DNA of 7,901 nucleotides from the NCBI GenBank assembly GCA_013372875.1, contig JABXIW010000324.1, positions 1-7,901 on the forward strand. The letters run 5' to 3'. Shown here piece by piece: positions 1 to 7,174 of the stretch; position 1 is the first letter of the stretch, and each line of letters starts with the position of its first letter. This DNA is from Gammaproteobacteria bacterium. GTDB lineage: Bacteria > Pseudomonadota > Gammaproteobacteria > Enterobacterales > Kangiellaceae. Under the pieces are notes generated by a model. The model was given only the letters and a program-made list of their open reading frames with translations, did no database searches and was not told the origin of the DNA. Both the position numbers and the translations under genes were made by a program.

Positions 1-500
1 AAGATACGGCCGAAGTGATCTTTATCGGGAAAGACTTCAGATTGATGGGGGAGATTTGCGCCGCCAGAGTCGACAAGGTAGACACACGGTAGTTGGCAAC
101 GCTGAGCTATCTCTTGTGCTCGAAGGTGCTTTTTCACGGTGAGAGGATAATAGGTGCCGCCTTTGACCGAAGGATCGTTGGCAATCACCATGCATTGAAC
201 TCCTTCGATCATGCCGATGCCAGCCACGACACCCGCGCATGGGATGGATTCATCGTACACTTGCCAAGCGGCAAACTGACCGATTTCAAGGAAGTTGCTG
301 CCATCATCGAGCAAATGTGAAATTCGTTCTCGAACCGGGAGTTTTCCTTTTTGTCGCTGATGAGCAATGGCACGTTCGCCGCCACCGAGTTTGATGGTGG
401 CGATGTCTTTTTGCAGCTTTTCAACCAGCATTTCCATCGCGGCTTGGTTAGAAAGAAACAGCTCGTCAGTTGGCTTGGTTTTGCTTTTTATGATGGCCAT
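1..500 (-). CDS. liuB: Methylcrotonyl-CoA carboxylase carboxyltransferase (beta) subunit LiuB, N-terminal part
   Basis: Translating the minus strand from the ATG at 500-498 gives 166 residues that stay open to the window edge, so the gene is cut by the edge, not broken. It is about a third of the usual length of roughly 535 residues. The reading shows the carboxyltransferase N-terminal features: GGGERAIAHQRQKGKLPVRE near residues 39-58, ANDPSVKGGTYYP at 107-119 and the VDSGGANLPHQ motif at 143-153, followed by EVFPDKDHFGRI, typical of acyl-CoA carboxylases acting on 3-methylcrotonyl-CoA. LiuB transfers carboxyl from biotin on the partner subunit (LiuD, not in the window) to 3-methylcrotonyl-CoA in leucine breakdown. 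An AGGAAAAGGAAG ribosome site precedes the ATG. The gene starts 34 bases after the liuA stop, so it should be co-transcribed with it. A propionyl-CoA carboxylase beta chain is the main alternative, but the liuR-liuA context argues against it. Confidence 0.93.
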   Translation of the reverse strand, partial: MAIIKSKTKPTDELFLSNQAAMEMLVEKLQKDIATIKLGGGERAIAHQRQKGKLPVRERISHLLDDGSNFLEIGQFAAWQVYDESIPCAGVVAGIGMIEGVQCMVIANDPSVKGGTYYPLTVKKHLRAQEIAQRCQLPCVYLVDSGGANLPHQSEVFPDKDHFGRI

Positions 501-534
501 GATGACTTCCTTTTCCTAGCGAGTAAATCAGGAG

Positions 535-1704
535 CTAGCGTGATTCCTCAAACAATTCGCGCCCGATGAGCATTCGGCGAATTTCGGAGGTTCCTGCGCC
601 AATTTCATACAGTTTTGCGTCACGCAGAAGGCGTCCGGTTGCGTATTCATTGATGTAGCCATTACCGCCGAGTAGCTGAATGGCGTCGAGCGCCATTTGT
701 GTTGCCAATTCTGCGCTGTACAAAATCACCCCAGCGGCATCTTTGCGCGTGCATTCACCACGATCACAAGCCGCCGCGACGGTGTAGACGTACGCTTTGG
801 CAGCATTCATACGTGAGTACATATTGGCCAATTTGCCCTGCACAAGCTGAAACTCGCCGATGGATTTGCCGAACTGTTTGCGCTCATGCACGTAGGGGAC
901 GACGATATCCATACACGCTTGCATAATGCCGAGTGGGCCAGCAGCTAAAACAACGCGCTCGTAATCAAGCCCACTCATCAATACTTCGACGCCAAAATTG
1001 AGTGCTCCGAGAATGTTTTCTCTAGGTACTTTGCAATTGTTGAAGACGAGCTCAGATGTGTTTGAGCCTCGCATTCCCAACTTATCGAGCTTTTGCGCGT
1101 CACTGAATCCGGTAAAACTGCGCTCCACGATAAACGCTGTGATCCCGCGCGATCCCGCATCAGCATCTGTTTTGGCGTACACCACGACCACGTCCGCATC
1201 GGGGCCGTTCGTGATCCACATTTTTGTGCCATTGAGTAAGAAGTGGTCGCCTTTGTCTTCGGCTTTTAGTTGCATGCTGACGACATCCGAACCCGAATTG
1301 ACTTCGCTCATCGCCAGAGCGCCTATGTGCGAACCATCAACTAATTTAGGCAGATACTTTTCTCGTTGCGTTGGGGTGCCGTTTCGAAAGATTTGGTTTA
1401 CGCAAAGATTGGAATGTGCGCCGTAGCTGAGCGCGACGGAGGCTGATGCTCGGCTTATCTCTTCCATTGCTACAACGTGGGCGAGATAGCCCATTTCAGC
1501 ACCACCATATTCTTCGCTGACGGTCACGCCAAGCAAGCCCATTTCGCCAAGAAGTGGCCATAAATGGCTAGGAAACTGATTGTAATGGTCAATATCGGCG
1601 GCAATAGGAGCTATATGCTCACTCGCGAACGCATTGACGTGATCTCGGAGCATATCAATGGTTTCACCGAGCCCGAAATTCAGCGGGATGTAGCTCGTTT
1701 TCAT
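535..1704 (-). CDS. liuA: Isovaleryl-CoA dehydrogenase LiuA
   Basis: A 389-residue flavoprotein of full family length. It oxidises isovaleryl-CoA to 3-methylcrotonyl-CoA in the cytoplasm and passes electrons to ETF, the first committed step of the leucine/isovalerate branch. Both acyl-CoA dehydrogenase signatures are present: [13 protein letters not shown] at about 131-143 and [12 protein letters not shown] at 343-354, running on to RD at 361-362. The decisive sign is the catalytic base. Glu249 sits in LDYER, where isovaleryl-CoA dehydrogenases carry it, while the position used by most other family members is Ala370 in GAGTSEIRR. This separates it from the other acyl-CoA dehydrogenase in the window. 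The start at 1704 is supported by a GGGAG site five bases upstream. It lies 78 bases after liuR and 34 before liuB on the same strand, with no terminator between, so it is the second gene of a liu operon. Confidence 0.96.
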   Translation of the reverse strand: MKTSYIPLNFGLGETIDMLRDHVNAFASEHIAPIAADIDHYNQFPSHLWPLLGEMGLLGVTVSEEYGGAEMGYLAHVVAMEEISRASASVALSYGAHSNLCVNQIFRNGTPTQREKYLPKLVDGSHIGALAMSEVNSGSDVVSMQLKAEDKGDHFLLNGTKMWITNGPDADVVVVYAKTDADAGSRGITAFIVERSFTGFSDAQKLDKLGMRGSNTSELVFNNCKVPRENILGALNFGVEVLMSGLDYERVVLAAGPLGIMQACMDIVVPYVHERKQFGKSIGEFQLVQGKLANMYSRMNAAKAYVYTVAAACDRGECTRKDAAGVILYSAELATQMALDAIQLLGGNGYINEYATGRLLRDAKLYEIGAGTSEIRRMLIGRELFEESR

Positions 1705-1782
1705 AACGTCTCCCTGTTGCAGGTGTGTGACTGTGAAAATCGTGCACTGCTTGAGTGAGGGAAATTTGAGTTAGTGGCGTTG

Positions 1783-2157
1783 TTACTTTTCGTTGTTTTT
1801 TAGTGTTTGAAGGCAGCGTTCTTTTGCTGCATTGAGCTCGCCCATGACGACACCAATGTCATTTAACTGCTGTTGCAACACGGCTTGCTTTTCTTCAATG
1901 ATATTGAGCATTTTGAGCAGCTGTTCATCCGTTTGTTGCATGTCGTAAAGTTCGAACAGTTCACGTATTTCTGCCAGCGAGAAGCCGAGCCGTTTCCCTC
2001 TAAGAATCAGTTTAAGTCGGATTTTGTCCCTACGCTGATAAACGCGCATATTGCCTTTTCGCTCTGGCTCAATCAGGCCGACGTCTTCATAAAATCGAAT
2101 GCTGCGCGTCGTGATGTCGAACTCTTTGGCGAGATCACTGATTTTGTATTTTTCCAT
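1783..2157 (-). CDS. liuR: MerR-family transcriptional regulator LiuR
   Basis: A 124-residue regulator. Residues 3-28 (KYKISDLAKEFDITTRSIRF then YEDVGLIE) form the MerR winged helix-turn-helix, the wing continues to about 45, and a Q- and E-rich coiled-coil dimer helix spans about 76-118. There is only one cysteine (115) and no CxxC or metal-loop cysteines, so it is not a metal or redox sensor. Its position as first gene of the liu operon identifies it as LiuR, the family known to control branched-chain amino acid degradation in gammaproteobacteria, presumably responding to a pathway acyl-CoA (inference). A weak AGGT ribosome site lies nine bases before the ATG. A dyad with an ACGT-N2-ACGT core sits 113 bases upstream of the start codon, so autoregulation and control of the divergent operon are likely. 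Confidence 0.92.
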   Translation of the reverse strand: MEKYKISDLAKEFDITTRSIRFYEDVGLIEPERKGNMRVYQRRDKIRLKLILRGKRLGFSLAEIRELFELYDMQQTDEQLLKMLNIIEEKQAVLQQQLNDIGVVMGELNAAKERCLQTLKNNEK

Positions 2158-2240
2158 AACACACTTACCTCGAATAAAAATCCAGCTTCTCGAAATCTGA
2201 CCATGACTGAATAAAAATTAGGTTGTTATCAATGTGTTTC

Positions 2241-2256
2241 TTTACCTCACTGTAAA
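2241..2256. promoter_or_regulatory. Second 16-bp dyad, possible weak regulator site
   Basis: TTTAC-CTCACT-GTAAA is a perfect 5-bp inverted repeat with a 6-base centre. It has the same total length as the proposed LiuR site and similar TTTAC/GTAAA arms, but it lacks the ACGT core. Its centre is 29 bases from the centre of that site and it lies around the expected start of liuR transcription. It could be a second, weaker LiuR site, a site for another regulator, or chance. Confidence 0.25.
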
Positions 2257-2285
2257 GGCTAGTGCTATGCTTACGTAAACGTCAA
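2256..2285 (-). promoter_or_regulatory. Candidate promoter of liuR-liuAB
   Basis: Read on the minus strand, TTGACG at 2285-2280 is a near-consensus -35 hexamer. An 18-base spacer leads to a weak TAGCCT -10 at 2261-2256 (three of six matches). The -35 lies inside the proposed LiuR operator, which suggests repression by steric block and is not the usual MerR arrangement, in which the dyad is centred in a 19-bp spacer. The leader would be about 90 bases. The weak -10 keeps confidence modest. An alternative using TTTACA at 2254-2249 as -35 and GATAAC as -10 needs a 20-base spacer. Confidence 0.35.
2270..2285. promoter_or_regulatory. Probable LiuR operator shared by the divergent operons
   Basis: The 16 bases CTTACGTAAACGTCAA form an imperfect inverted repeat centred between 2277 and 2278. 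The core is ACGT-AA-ACGT, with outer TT/AA arms and mismatches at the third, outermost and central pairs. It lies between liuR (start 2157) and the thiolase gene (start 2416), where a MerR-family regulator beside its own target genes would be expected to bind. I recall that LiuR sites predicted in gammaproteobacteria have this kind of ACGT-containing palindrome, but I could not check a motif collection. The dyad overlaps the proposed -35 regions of both promoters. Confidence 0.6.
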
Positions 2286-2304
2286 GAAATCACAGTGCGA
2301 TAAT
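2276..2304 (+). promoter_or_regulatory. Candidate extended -10 promoter of the thiolase-mmsA operon
   Basis: TGCGATAAT at 2296-2304 contains a GATAAT -10 hexamer (five of six matches to TATAAT) preceded by the TG of an extended -10. The expected -35 position, about 2276-2281, has no good hexamer and falls within the proposed LiuR operator. The leader would be about 105 bases to the ATG at 2416; nothing in it resembles a riboswitch or a strong terminator hairpin. Confidence 0.35.
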
Positions 2305-2415
2305 TTCGTTGCCGGATAAGGGATAGAGCTTCATCGTTTGAGGTGAGAAAACCTGAATAGGCAATTGTGGTGGGTAAGTTCGTACGCTGTGATACACCGT
2401 TAGGGAACGCGAATC

Positions 2416-3642
2416 ATGGGAAACGACATTTGGATTGTCAGTGCGAAAAGAACGCCAATTGGGCGCTTTCAAGGGCTGTTGCAACCGTACTCCGCACCGC
2501 AGTTAGGCGCCTTTGCCATAAAAGCCGCGATGAAATCGCTGGGTGAAAACGTACTTTCTGAGACTGTAATTGATGAAGTGTTGATGGGCTGCGTACTACC
2601 AGCCGGATGCGGACAAGCGCCGGCTAGACAGGCAGCGCTCGGTGCGGGTTTACCACCCAGTACAGGGTGCACAACCATCAATAAAGTTTGCGGTTCGGGA
2701 ATGAAAAGCATCATGCTTGCTCATGACTTGATCAAAGCTGGCACCATTCGAACGGCTGTTGCTGGAGGTATGGAAAGCATGACGAATGCGCCCTATTTGT
2801 TGAAAGAGGCGCGCAATGGCATGCGATTAGGGCATCACTCCACTTACGATCACATGTTTCTTGATGGATTGCAGGATGCCTACGAAGGGCACTTGATGGG
2901 CGTCTATGCTCAGCAAATTGCAGATAGGCTCAAATTCAGCCGTGAGAAAATGGATGAGTGGGCAACCATGTCTGCAAAACGAGCGTTAGAAGCGCAAGAG
3001 CGCGGTTTGTTTGATGATGAAATTGCACCCATTGACATCCGGAAAAAAACAGCCACAACCCACCTCGATTATGATGAACATCCTCGCTCCATCGATCTAG
3101 AAAAAATTCCTCAGCTCAAACCCGCTTTCGATAAAAAAGGCTCAGTGACTGCGGCGAACTCCAGTGCCATTTCCGATGGCGCAGCCGCGTTGATTTTGAT
3201 GGATGAAGAGACGGCGCGCCACCAAAATCTTACCCCGCTTGCCATTATCAAATCGCACGCGACTCATGCGAGAAAGGCGGATGAGTTTACGTTGGCTCCG
3301 GTCTACGCCATTGAACAATTGTTGTCGCAATTGGATTGGTCGATTGACGAAATTGATCTCTGGGAAATCAACGAAGCCTTTGCGGTAGTGACACAAATTG
3401 CGGTTGCGGAATTAGGGCTTGATTCAAGCAAGGTCAATATTAAAGGCGGAGCTTGTGCGCTCGGGCATCCAATTGGTGCCAGTGGGGCTCGAATTTTGGT
3501 CACATTGATCCACAGTTTAAGACAGCTACAAGCACTGGGAATTGATGGGGATGCAAGCAACAAGAAAGTGATGCGAGGCGTTGCGTCACTGTGTATTGGC
3601 GGTGGCGAGGCGACAGCGATAGGTATCGAGATCCCGCTGTAA
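2416..3642 (+). CDS. Acetyl-CoA C-acetyltransferase-type thiolase
   Basis: A 408-residue degradative thiolase. All catalytic elements are visible: nucleophile Cys92 in NKVCGSGMKS, NEAF at 319-322, His351 in GGACALGHPIGASG and the second catalytic Cys393 in SLCIGGGEATA. The GACALGHP sequence is typical of short-chain acetyl-CoA acetyltransferases (the AtoB/ACAT group). In this operon the most likely task is thiolysis of 2-methylacetoacetyl-CoA from isoleucine to propionyl-CoA and acetyl-CoA, or of acetoacetyl-CoA; the choice is inference. It is about 12-15 residues longer than the usual 393, mainly from extra sequence at about 372-386 before the last catalytic cysteine. The start follows AGGGA by nine bases and matches the expected N-terminus (IWIVSAKRTPIGRFQG). 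It is the first gene of the rightward operon, 26 bases before the mmsA start region. Confidence 0.93.
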   Translation: MGNDIWIVSAKRTPIGRFQGLLQPYSAPQLGAFAIKAAMKSLGENVLSETVIDEVLMGCVLPAGCGQAPARQAALGAGLPPSTGCTTINKVCGSGMKSIMLAHDLIKAGTIRTAVAGGMESMTNAPYLLKEARNGMRLGHHSTYDHMFLDGLQDAYEGHLMGVYAQQIADRLKFSREKMDEWATMSAKRALEAQERGLFDDEIAPIDIRKKTATTHLDYDEHPRSIDLEKIPQLKPAFDKKGSVTAANSSAISDGAAALILMDEETARHQNLTPLAIIKSHATHARKADEFTLAPVYAIEQLLSQLDWSIDEIDLWEINEAFAVVTQIAVAELGLDSSKVNIKGGACALGHPIGASGARILVTLIHSLRQLQALGIDGDASNKKVMRGVASLCIGGGEATAIGIEIPL

Positions 3643-3658
3643 TTTCTGCACAGTTAAC

Positions 3659-3665
3659 AAAGGAG
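3659..3665 (+). promoter_or_regulatory. Ribosome binding site deciding the mmsA start
   Basis: AAAGGAG at 3659-3665 precedes two adjacent in-frame ATG codons at 3669 and 3672. The spacing is only three bases to the first and six to the second, so the second ATG is the better start. Confidence 0.6.
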
Positions 3666-3671
3666 TAAATG

Positions 3672-5165
3672 ATGACTCGTTTGGTTCCCTTATTTATTGA
3701 TGGTGAGTTTCGTGAGTCTCAAACCTCAGATTGGGTTGAGGTCACCAATCCCGCCACCAGTGACGTAATCGCGTATGTGCCATGTTCGACAAATGCTGAG
3801 ATGAAAGCGGCCATCGAAAGTGCGCAAACGGCTTTTCAATCTTGGAAAGAGGTGGCGGTATCAGAGCGAGCGCGTTTGATGCTTCGCTATCAGCATCTTT
3901 TGAAAGAACATCATGATGAAATCGCAACCTTGCTTTCGCACGAAACGGGCAAAATCTTTGCCGATGCCAAAGGCGATGTTTGGCGCGGCATAGAAGTGGT
4001 TGAGCAAGCGGCCAACATTGCCAGCAACCTGATGGGAGAAACGGTCGAAAATGTCGCGACTGACATCGACAGCTACTCGATAATCCAGCCTTTGGGTGTG
4101 TGCTGCGGCATTACTCCGTTCAACTTTCCTGCCATGATCCCGTTGTGGATGTTTCCCATCGCAATCGCGAGCGGTAACACTTTCGTTCTTAAGCCTTCCG
4201 AGCAAGTGCCTTTAACCTCGATTCGCTTAGCTGAGCTTTTTGAAGAGGCGGGTGCGCCAAAAGGCGTATTGCAGATCGTTCATGGCCGCAAAGATCAAGT
4301 CGATTTCTTGCTTGCTCATCCCGATATTCGCGCGGTGTCTTTCGTCGGCTCAGTGCCTGTCGCGCAGTACATTTACACCACGGGAACTCAATACTTTAAA
4401 CGCGTACAAGCCTTTGCTGGCGCTAAAAATCATATGGTTGTCATGCCTGATGCTAACAAAGATCACGTCATCAACAACTTGGTGGGATCATCGGTTGGTG
4501 CTGCAGGGCAACGTTGCATGGCGATTTCAGTCGCGGTGTTTGTTGGCGAGTCAAAAGCGTGGATTGCCGATCTCAAACAAGAAATGGCGAAAATCCATCC
4601 CGGCGCTTGGGATGATGATGATGCTGCGTATGGTCCTTTGATCAGTGAGCAAGCCAAGCAGCGAGTTTTGGGTTTGATTGAGTTAGGCAAACAACAAGGT
4701 GCGGTGTGTGAACTTGATGGCAGCCAATGTGAAGTCGAAGGGTTTCCCGATGGTAATTGGATCGGGCCAACGCTGTTTAGTGGTGTAACGCCGAATATGT
4801 CGATTTACACCCAAGAGATCTTTGGCCCAGTTTTAGTGTGTATTGAGGTTGAGACGTTGCAAGAGGCGATCGAGCTCGTCAATCGCAATCCTTACGGTAA
4901 TGGCACGTCGATATTCACCGCTAATGGCGCGGCAGCACGGAAATATCAGCACGAGATTCAAGTTGGTCAGGTCGGTATCAATGTTCCGATTCCGGTGCCT
5001 TTGCCATTCTTCTCCTTCACGGGTTGGAGGGACAGTTTCTATGGTGATTTGCATGCGTATGGCAAGCAAGCAGTGCGCTTTTACACCGAGACTAAAACGG
5101 TAACGGCGAGATGGTTTGCTGATGACATCCCAACAGGGCCGAATTTGACCATTCAACTGCGCTGA
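3672..5165 (+). CDS. mmsA: Methylmalonate-semialdehyde dehydrogenase (CoA-acylating) MmsA
   Basis: A 497-residue member of the aldehyde dehydrogenase superfamily, of normal length. It converts methylmalonate semialdehyde, NAD+ and CoA to propionyl-CoA, CO2 and NADH, the last step of the distal valine pathway. Counting from the chosen start, [16 protein letters not shown] at 150-165 forms the active-site and cofactor region, SFVGSVP is at 223-229, the nucleophile is Cys282 in GQRCMAIS, and QEIFGPV at 381-387 holds the cofactor-binding glutamate. The usual general-base glutamate motif (ELGGK) is replaced by AFAGAKNH at 247-254, and an arginine directly precedes the catalytic cysteine. Both are hallmarks of the CoA-dependent methylmalonate-semialdehyde group. 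An in-frame ATG three bases upstream (3669) would add one Met. An IolA-type malonate-semialdehyde dehydrogenase is the alternative, but the operon favours valine breakdown. Confidence 0.95.
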   Translation: MTRLVPLFIDGEFRESQTSDWVEVTNPATSDVIAYVPCSTNAEMKAAIESAQTAFQSWKEVAVSERARLMLRYQHLLKEHHDEIATLLSHETGKIFADAKGDVWRGIEVVEQAANIASNLMGETVENVATDIDSYSIIQPLGVCCGITPFNFPAMIPLWMFPIAIASGNTFVLKPSEQVPLTSIRLAELFEEAGAPKGVLQIVHGRKDQVDFLLAHPDIRAVSFVGSVPVAQYIYTTGTQYFKRVQAFAGAKNHMVVMPDANKDHVINNLVGSSVGAAGQRCMAISVAVFVGESKAWIADLKQEMAKIHPGAWDDDDAAYGPLISEQAKQRVLGLIELGKQQGAVCELDGSQCEVEGFPDGNWIGPTLFSGVTPNMSIYTQEIFGPVLVCIEVETLQEAIELVNRNPYGNGTSIFTANGAAARKYQHEIQVGQVGINVPIPVPLPFFSFTGWRDSFYGDLHAYGKQAVRFYTETKTVTARWFADDIPTGPNLTIQLR

Positions 5166-5185
5166 GTGAACAGCAAGGAGCTTTT

Positions 5186-6340
5186 ATGGACTTTGAGCTT
5201 AATGAAGAACAACGTGCATTTGCCGATACGGCTCAGCAGTTTTCGTTAGAGCGTTTAGCACCAATGGCCGCAGAGTGGGATGAAAAACAGATCTTTCCCA
5301 AAGACGTATTGAGAGAGGCGGGAGAACTGGGTTTTCTCAGCCTCTACACGCCAGAAGAACATGGTGGTTTGGGGTTAAGCCGTTTGGATGCGTCGATTGT
5401 TTTTGAGCAGCTCTCAATGGGGTGCACGTCGACGACTGCTTTCATGACCATCCACAATATGGTGAGTTGGATGGTGGCGAGTTTCGCGACCGAAGACGTG
5501 AGAGCCAAATATTGTCCTAAGCTCGTCACTGGCGAATGGTTGGGGTCGTATTGCTTGACGGAACCCAATGCGGGGTCGGATGCCGCCTCGTTGACCACAA
5601 CCGCGAGCAAAAAAGGTGATACATATGTGTTGAATGGCGGCAAAGCATTTATCTCCGGTGCAGGAGAGACGGATGTTTTGGTCGTGATGGCGCGAACGGG
5701 CGAAGCGGGTGCCAAAGGTGTGTCTGCATTTGTTGTTCCAGCTCAAGCTGACGGCATCAGTTATGGGCGAAAAGAACCCAAAATGGGCTGGAACAGCCAA
5801 CCAACACGCGCGGTAACGTTTGAAAATGTCGTTACTCCCGCAAGTCATTTACTGGGCGAAGAAGGGCAAGGCTTCATATTTGCCATGAAAGGATTGGACG
5901 GTGGGCGCATTAATATCGCGACGTGTTCCGTTGGTACAGCGCAACAAGCTCTGAATCAAGCTACGCGATATATGCAGGAGCGAAAGCAGTTCGGAAAATC
6001 GTTAGCGCAATTTCAGGCGCTGCAATTCAAGTTAGCGGACATGGCGACGGAGCTTGTCGCAGCGCGGCAATTGGTGCGTTATGCCGCCAGCAAACTCGAT
6101 CGAGGAGATCCCGATGCGACGACGTACTGCGCGATGGCGAAACGCTTTGCAACCGACGTCGGTTTTCAAATTTGCGACCAAGCGTTGCAGATCCACGGCG
6201 GTTACGGGTACATAAAAGAGTATCCCATGGAGCGTTATTTCCGTGACGTTCGCGTACATCAAATTCTTGAGGGCACTAACGAAATTATGCGTCTGATCAT
6301 CGCGCGGCGGTTGCTCTCAGAAACATCGGCGTTGCTTTAA
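5186..6340 (+). CDS. Acyl-CoA dehydrogenase, probable isobutyryl-CoA dehydrogenase
   Basis: A 384-residue flavoprotein of full length. The first family signature is CLTEPNAGSDAAS at 123-135, and the second begins QIHGGYGYIKEYPMER at 335-350 and ends in RD at 353-354. The catalytic base is Glu362 in ILEGTNEIMR, the common short-chain position, while the place where isovaleryl-CoA dehydrogenase has its glutamate reads LDGGR (237-241). It is therefore not a second isovaleryl-CoA dehydrogenase. Placed between mmsA and an enoyl-CoA hydratase/3-hydroxyisobutyryl-CoA hydrolase pair, it should oxidise isobutyryl-CoA to methacrylyl-CoA, and perhaps 2-methylbutyryl-CoA to tiglyl-CoA for isoleucine; substrate choice is inference. 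Comparative studies use acdH for such genes. An AAGGAG site lies five bases before the ATG, and the gap after mmsA is 20 bases, so translation is probably linked to the same mRNA. Confidence 0.92.
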   Translation: MDFELNEEQRAFADTAQQFSLERLAPMAAEWDEKQIFPKDVLREAGELGFLSLYTPEEHGGLGLSRLDASIVFEQLSMGCTSTTAFMTIHNMVSWMVASFATEDVRAKYCPKLVTGEWLGSYCLTEPNAGSDAASLTTTASKKGDTYVLNGGKAFISGAGETDVLVVMARTGEAGAKGVSAFVVPAQADGISYGRKEPKMGWNSQPTRAVTFENVVTPASHLLGEEGQGFIFAMKGLDGGRINIATCSVGTAQQALNQATRYMQERKQFGKSLAQFQALQFKLADMATELVAARQLVRYAASKLDRGDPDATTYCAMAKRFATDVGFQICDQALQIHGGYGYIKEYPMERYFRDVRVHQILEGTNEIMRLIIARRLLSETSALL

Positions 6341-6380
6341 CAAACCGTTAGGCAATGCTACCAAAGGGGGGAGTCAAATC

Positions 6381-7166
6381 ATGTCATCAACGTCACAAGC
6401 CATTGAGCACACTATCCAAAATCACGTTGCGGTGATTACGATGAATAATCCCCCCGCGAACACGTGGACGGCAGAAAGCCTTCACGCTTTAAAAGCGTTG
6501 GTGTGCACACTCAACCAAAATAAAGACGTTTATGCTTTGGTCATTACTGGCTGTGGTGACAAGTTTTTCTCGGCAGGTGCGGATCTCAATTTGTTTGCTG
6601 ATGGTGACAAAGCACGCGCGTTAGAGATGGCGCGCTGCTTTGGTGAAGCGTTTGAAACCCTCTCCGAGTTTCGAGGTGTATCTATTGCTGCCATTAATGG
6701 TTATGCCATGGGGGGAGGGTTAGAAGTGGCGTTGGCGTGTGATATTCGAGTGGTCGAAGAGCAAGCCATACTCGCGCTGCCAGAAGCGAAAGTTGGGCTG
6801 CTTCCTTGCGCTGGTGGCACACAAAACCTCACCGCGCTTATTGGCGAAGGATGGGCCAAACGCATGATTCTTTGCGGCGAACAAATCAGCGCCTCTCTGG
6901 CAAAAGAGCTAGGCTTAGCGGAGGAGTTAGTGCCAAAAGGAGCAGCCTTAAGTAAAGCGATTGAGATGGCTGAGTCGGTTGCAAATCAATCGCCTTCTTC
7001 GGTCGCCGCGTGCAAAATTTTGATTCAGAACATGCGCTCTGCGCCACTCAAACACGGCTTAATGAAAGAGCGTGAATTATTCCTCGATTTATTTGATACA
7101 GAAGATCAAACCGAAGGCGTACGCGCCTTTCTTGAAAAGCGTCCACCTAACTGGAAGAACCAATAG
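6381..7166 (+). CDS. Enoyl-CoA hydratase (crotonase family), probable methacrylyl-CoA hydratase
   Basis: A 261-residue crotonase, the usual length for the family. The oxyanion-hole segments are FFSAGADLN (62-70) and NGYAMGGGLEVALACD (106-121). Both glutamates needed for hydration are present: Glu115 in GGGLE and Glu135 in LPEAKVGLLPCAGGTQ. The N-terminal NNPPANTWT is seen in hydratases of branched-chain degradation clusters as I remember them. In this operon it should hydrate methacrylyl-CoA to 3-hydroxyisobutyryl-CoA, and possibly tiglyl-CoA. It supplies the substrate for the hydrolase encoded next to it, which would limit the reactive methacrylyl-CoA intermediate. The ATG at 6381 follows a very G-rich ribosome site (GGGGGGAG) by seven bases. 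The 40-base gap from the dehydrogenase gene contains no terminator. Confidence 0.9.
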   Translation: MSSTSQAIEHTIQNHVAVITMNNPPANTWTAESLHALKALVCTLNQNKDVYALVITGCGDKFFSAGADLNLFADGDKARALEMARCFGEAFETLSEFRGVSIAAINGYAMGGGLEVALACDIRVVEEQAILALPEAKVGLLPCAGGTQNLTALIGEGWAKRMILCGEQISASLAKELGLAEELVPKGAALSKAIEMAESVANQSPSSVAACKILIQNMRSAPLKHGLMKERELFLDLFDTEDQTEGVRAFLEKRPPNWKNQ

Positions 7167-7170
7167 GAGG
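7164..7170 (+). promoter_or_regulatory. Ribosome binding site overlapping the hydratase stop codon
   Basis: TAGGAGG at 7164-7170 begins with the TAG stop of the hydratase gene and is a full Shine-Dalgarno core. It stands four bases before the ATG at 7175. The overlap implies translational coupling of the hydratase and the hydrolase. Confidence 0.75.
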
Positions 7171-7174
7171 CTTC

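Noticed and set aside
998..1426. 142-codon open frame on the plus strand
   Set aside because: It lies wholly antisense to liuA, has no family resemblance and no ribosome site; it is a shadow of a well-supported gene.
1718..1756. Possible hairpin or CRP-like TGTGA elements between liuR and liuA
   Set aside because: The stem needs a bulge and a long loop, and the TGTGA half-sites lack a matching TCACA arm at the right spacing.
1873..2214. 113-codon open frame on the plus strand covering liuR
   Set aside because: It is antisense to the clear MerR-family gene and has no recognisable domain or start signal.
2340..2355. Small AGGT-N6-ACCT inverted repeat in the thiolase leader
   Set aside because: Only four base pairs and no T-run follow; it is within chance expectation and not a terminator.
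3643..3668. Possible terminator between the thiolase gene and mmsA
   Set aside because: The 26-base gap holds only the ribosome site and a short GTTAAC palindrome, with no GC stem or T-run; the genes look co-transcribed.
5414..5848. 144-codon open frame on the minus strand
   Set aside because: It lies antisense to the acyl-CoA dehydrogenase gene, has a low-complexity H-, R- and C-rich translation and no motif; it is a shadow frame.
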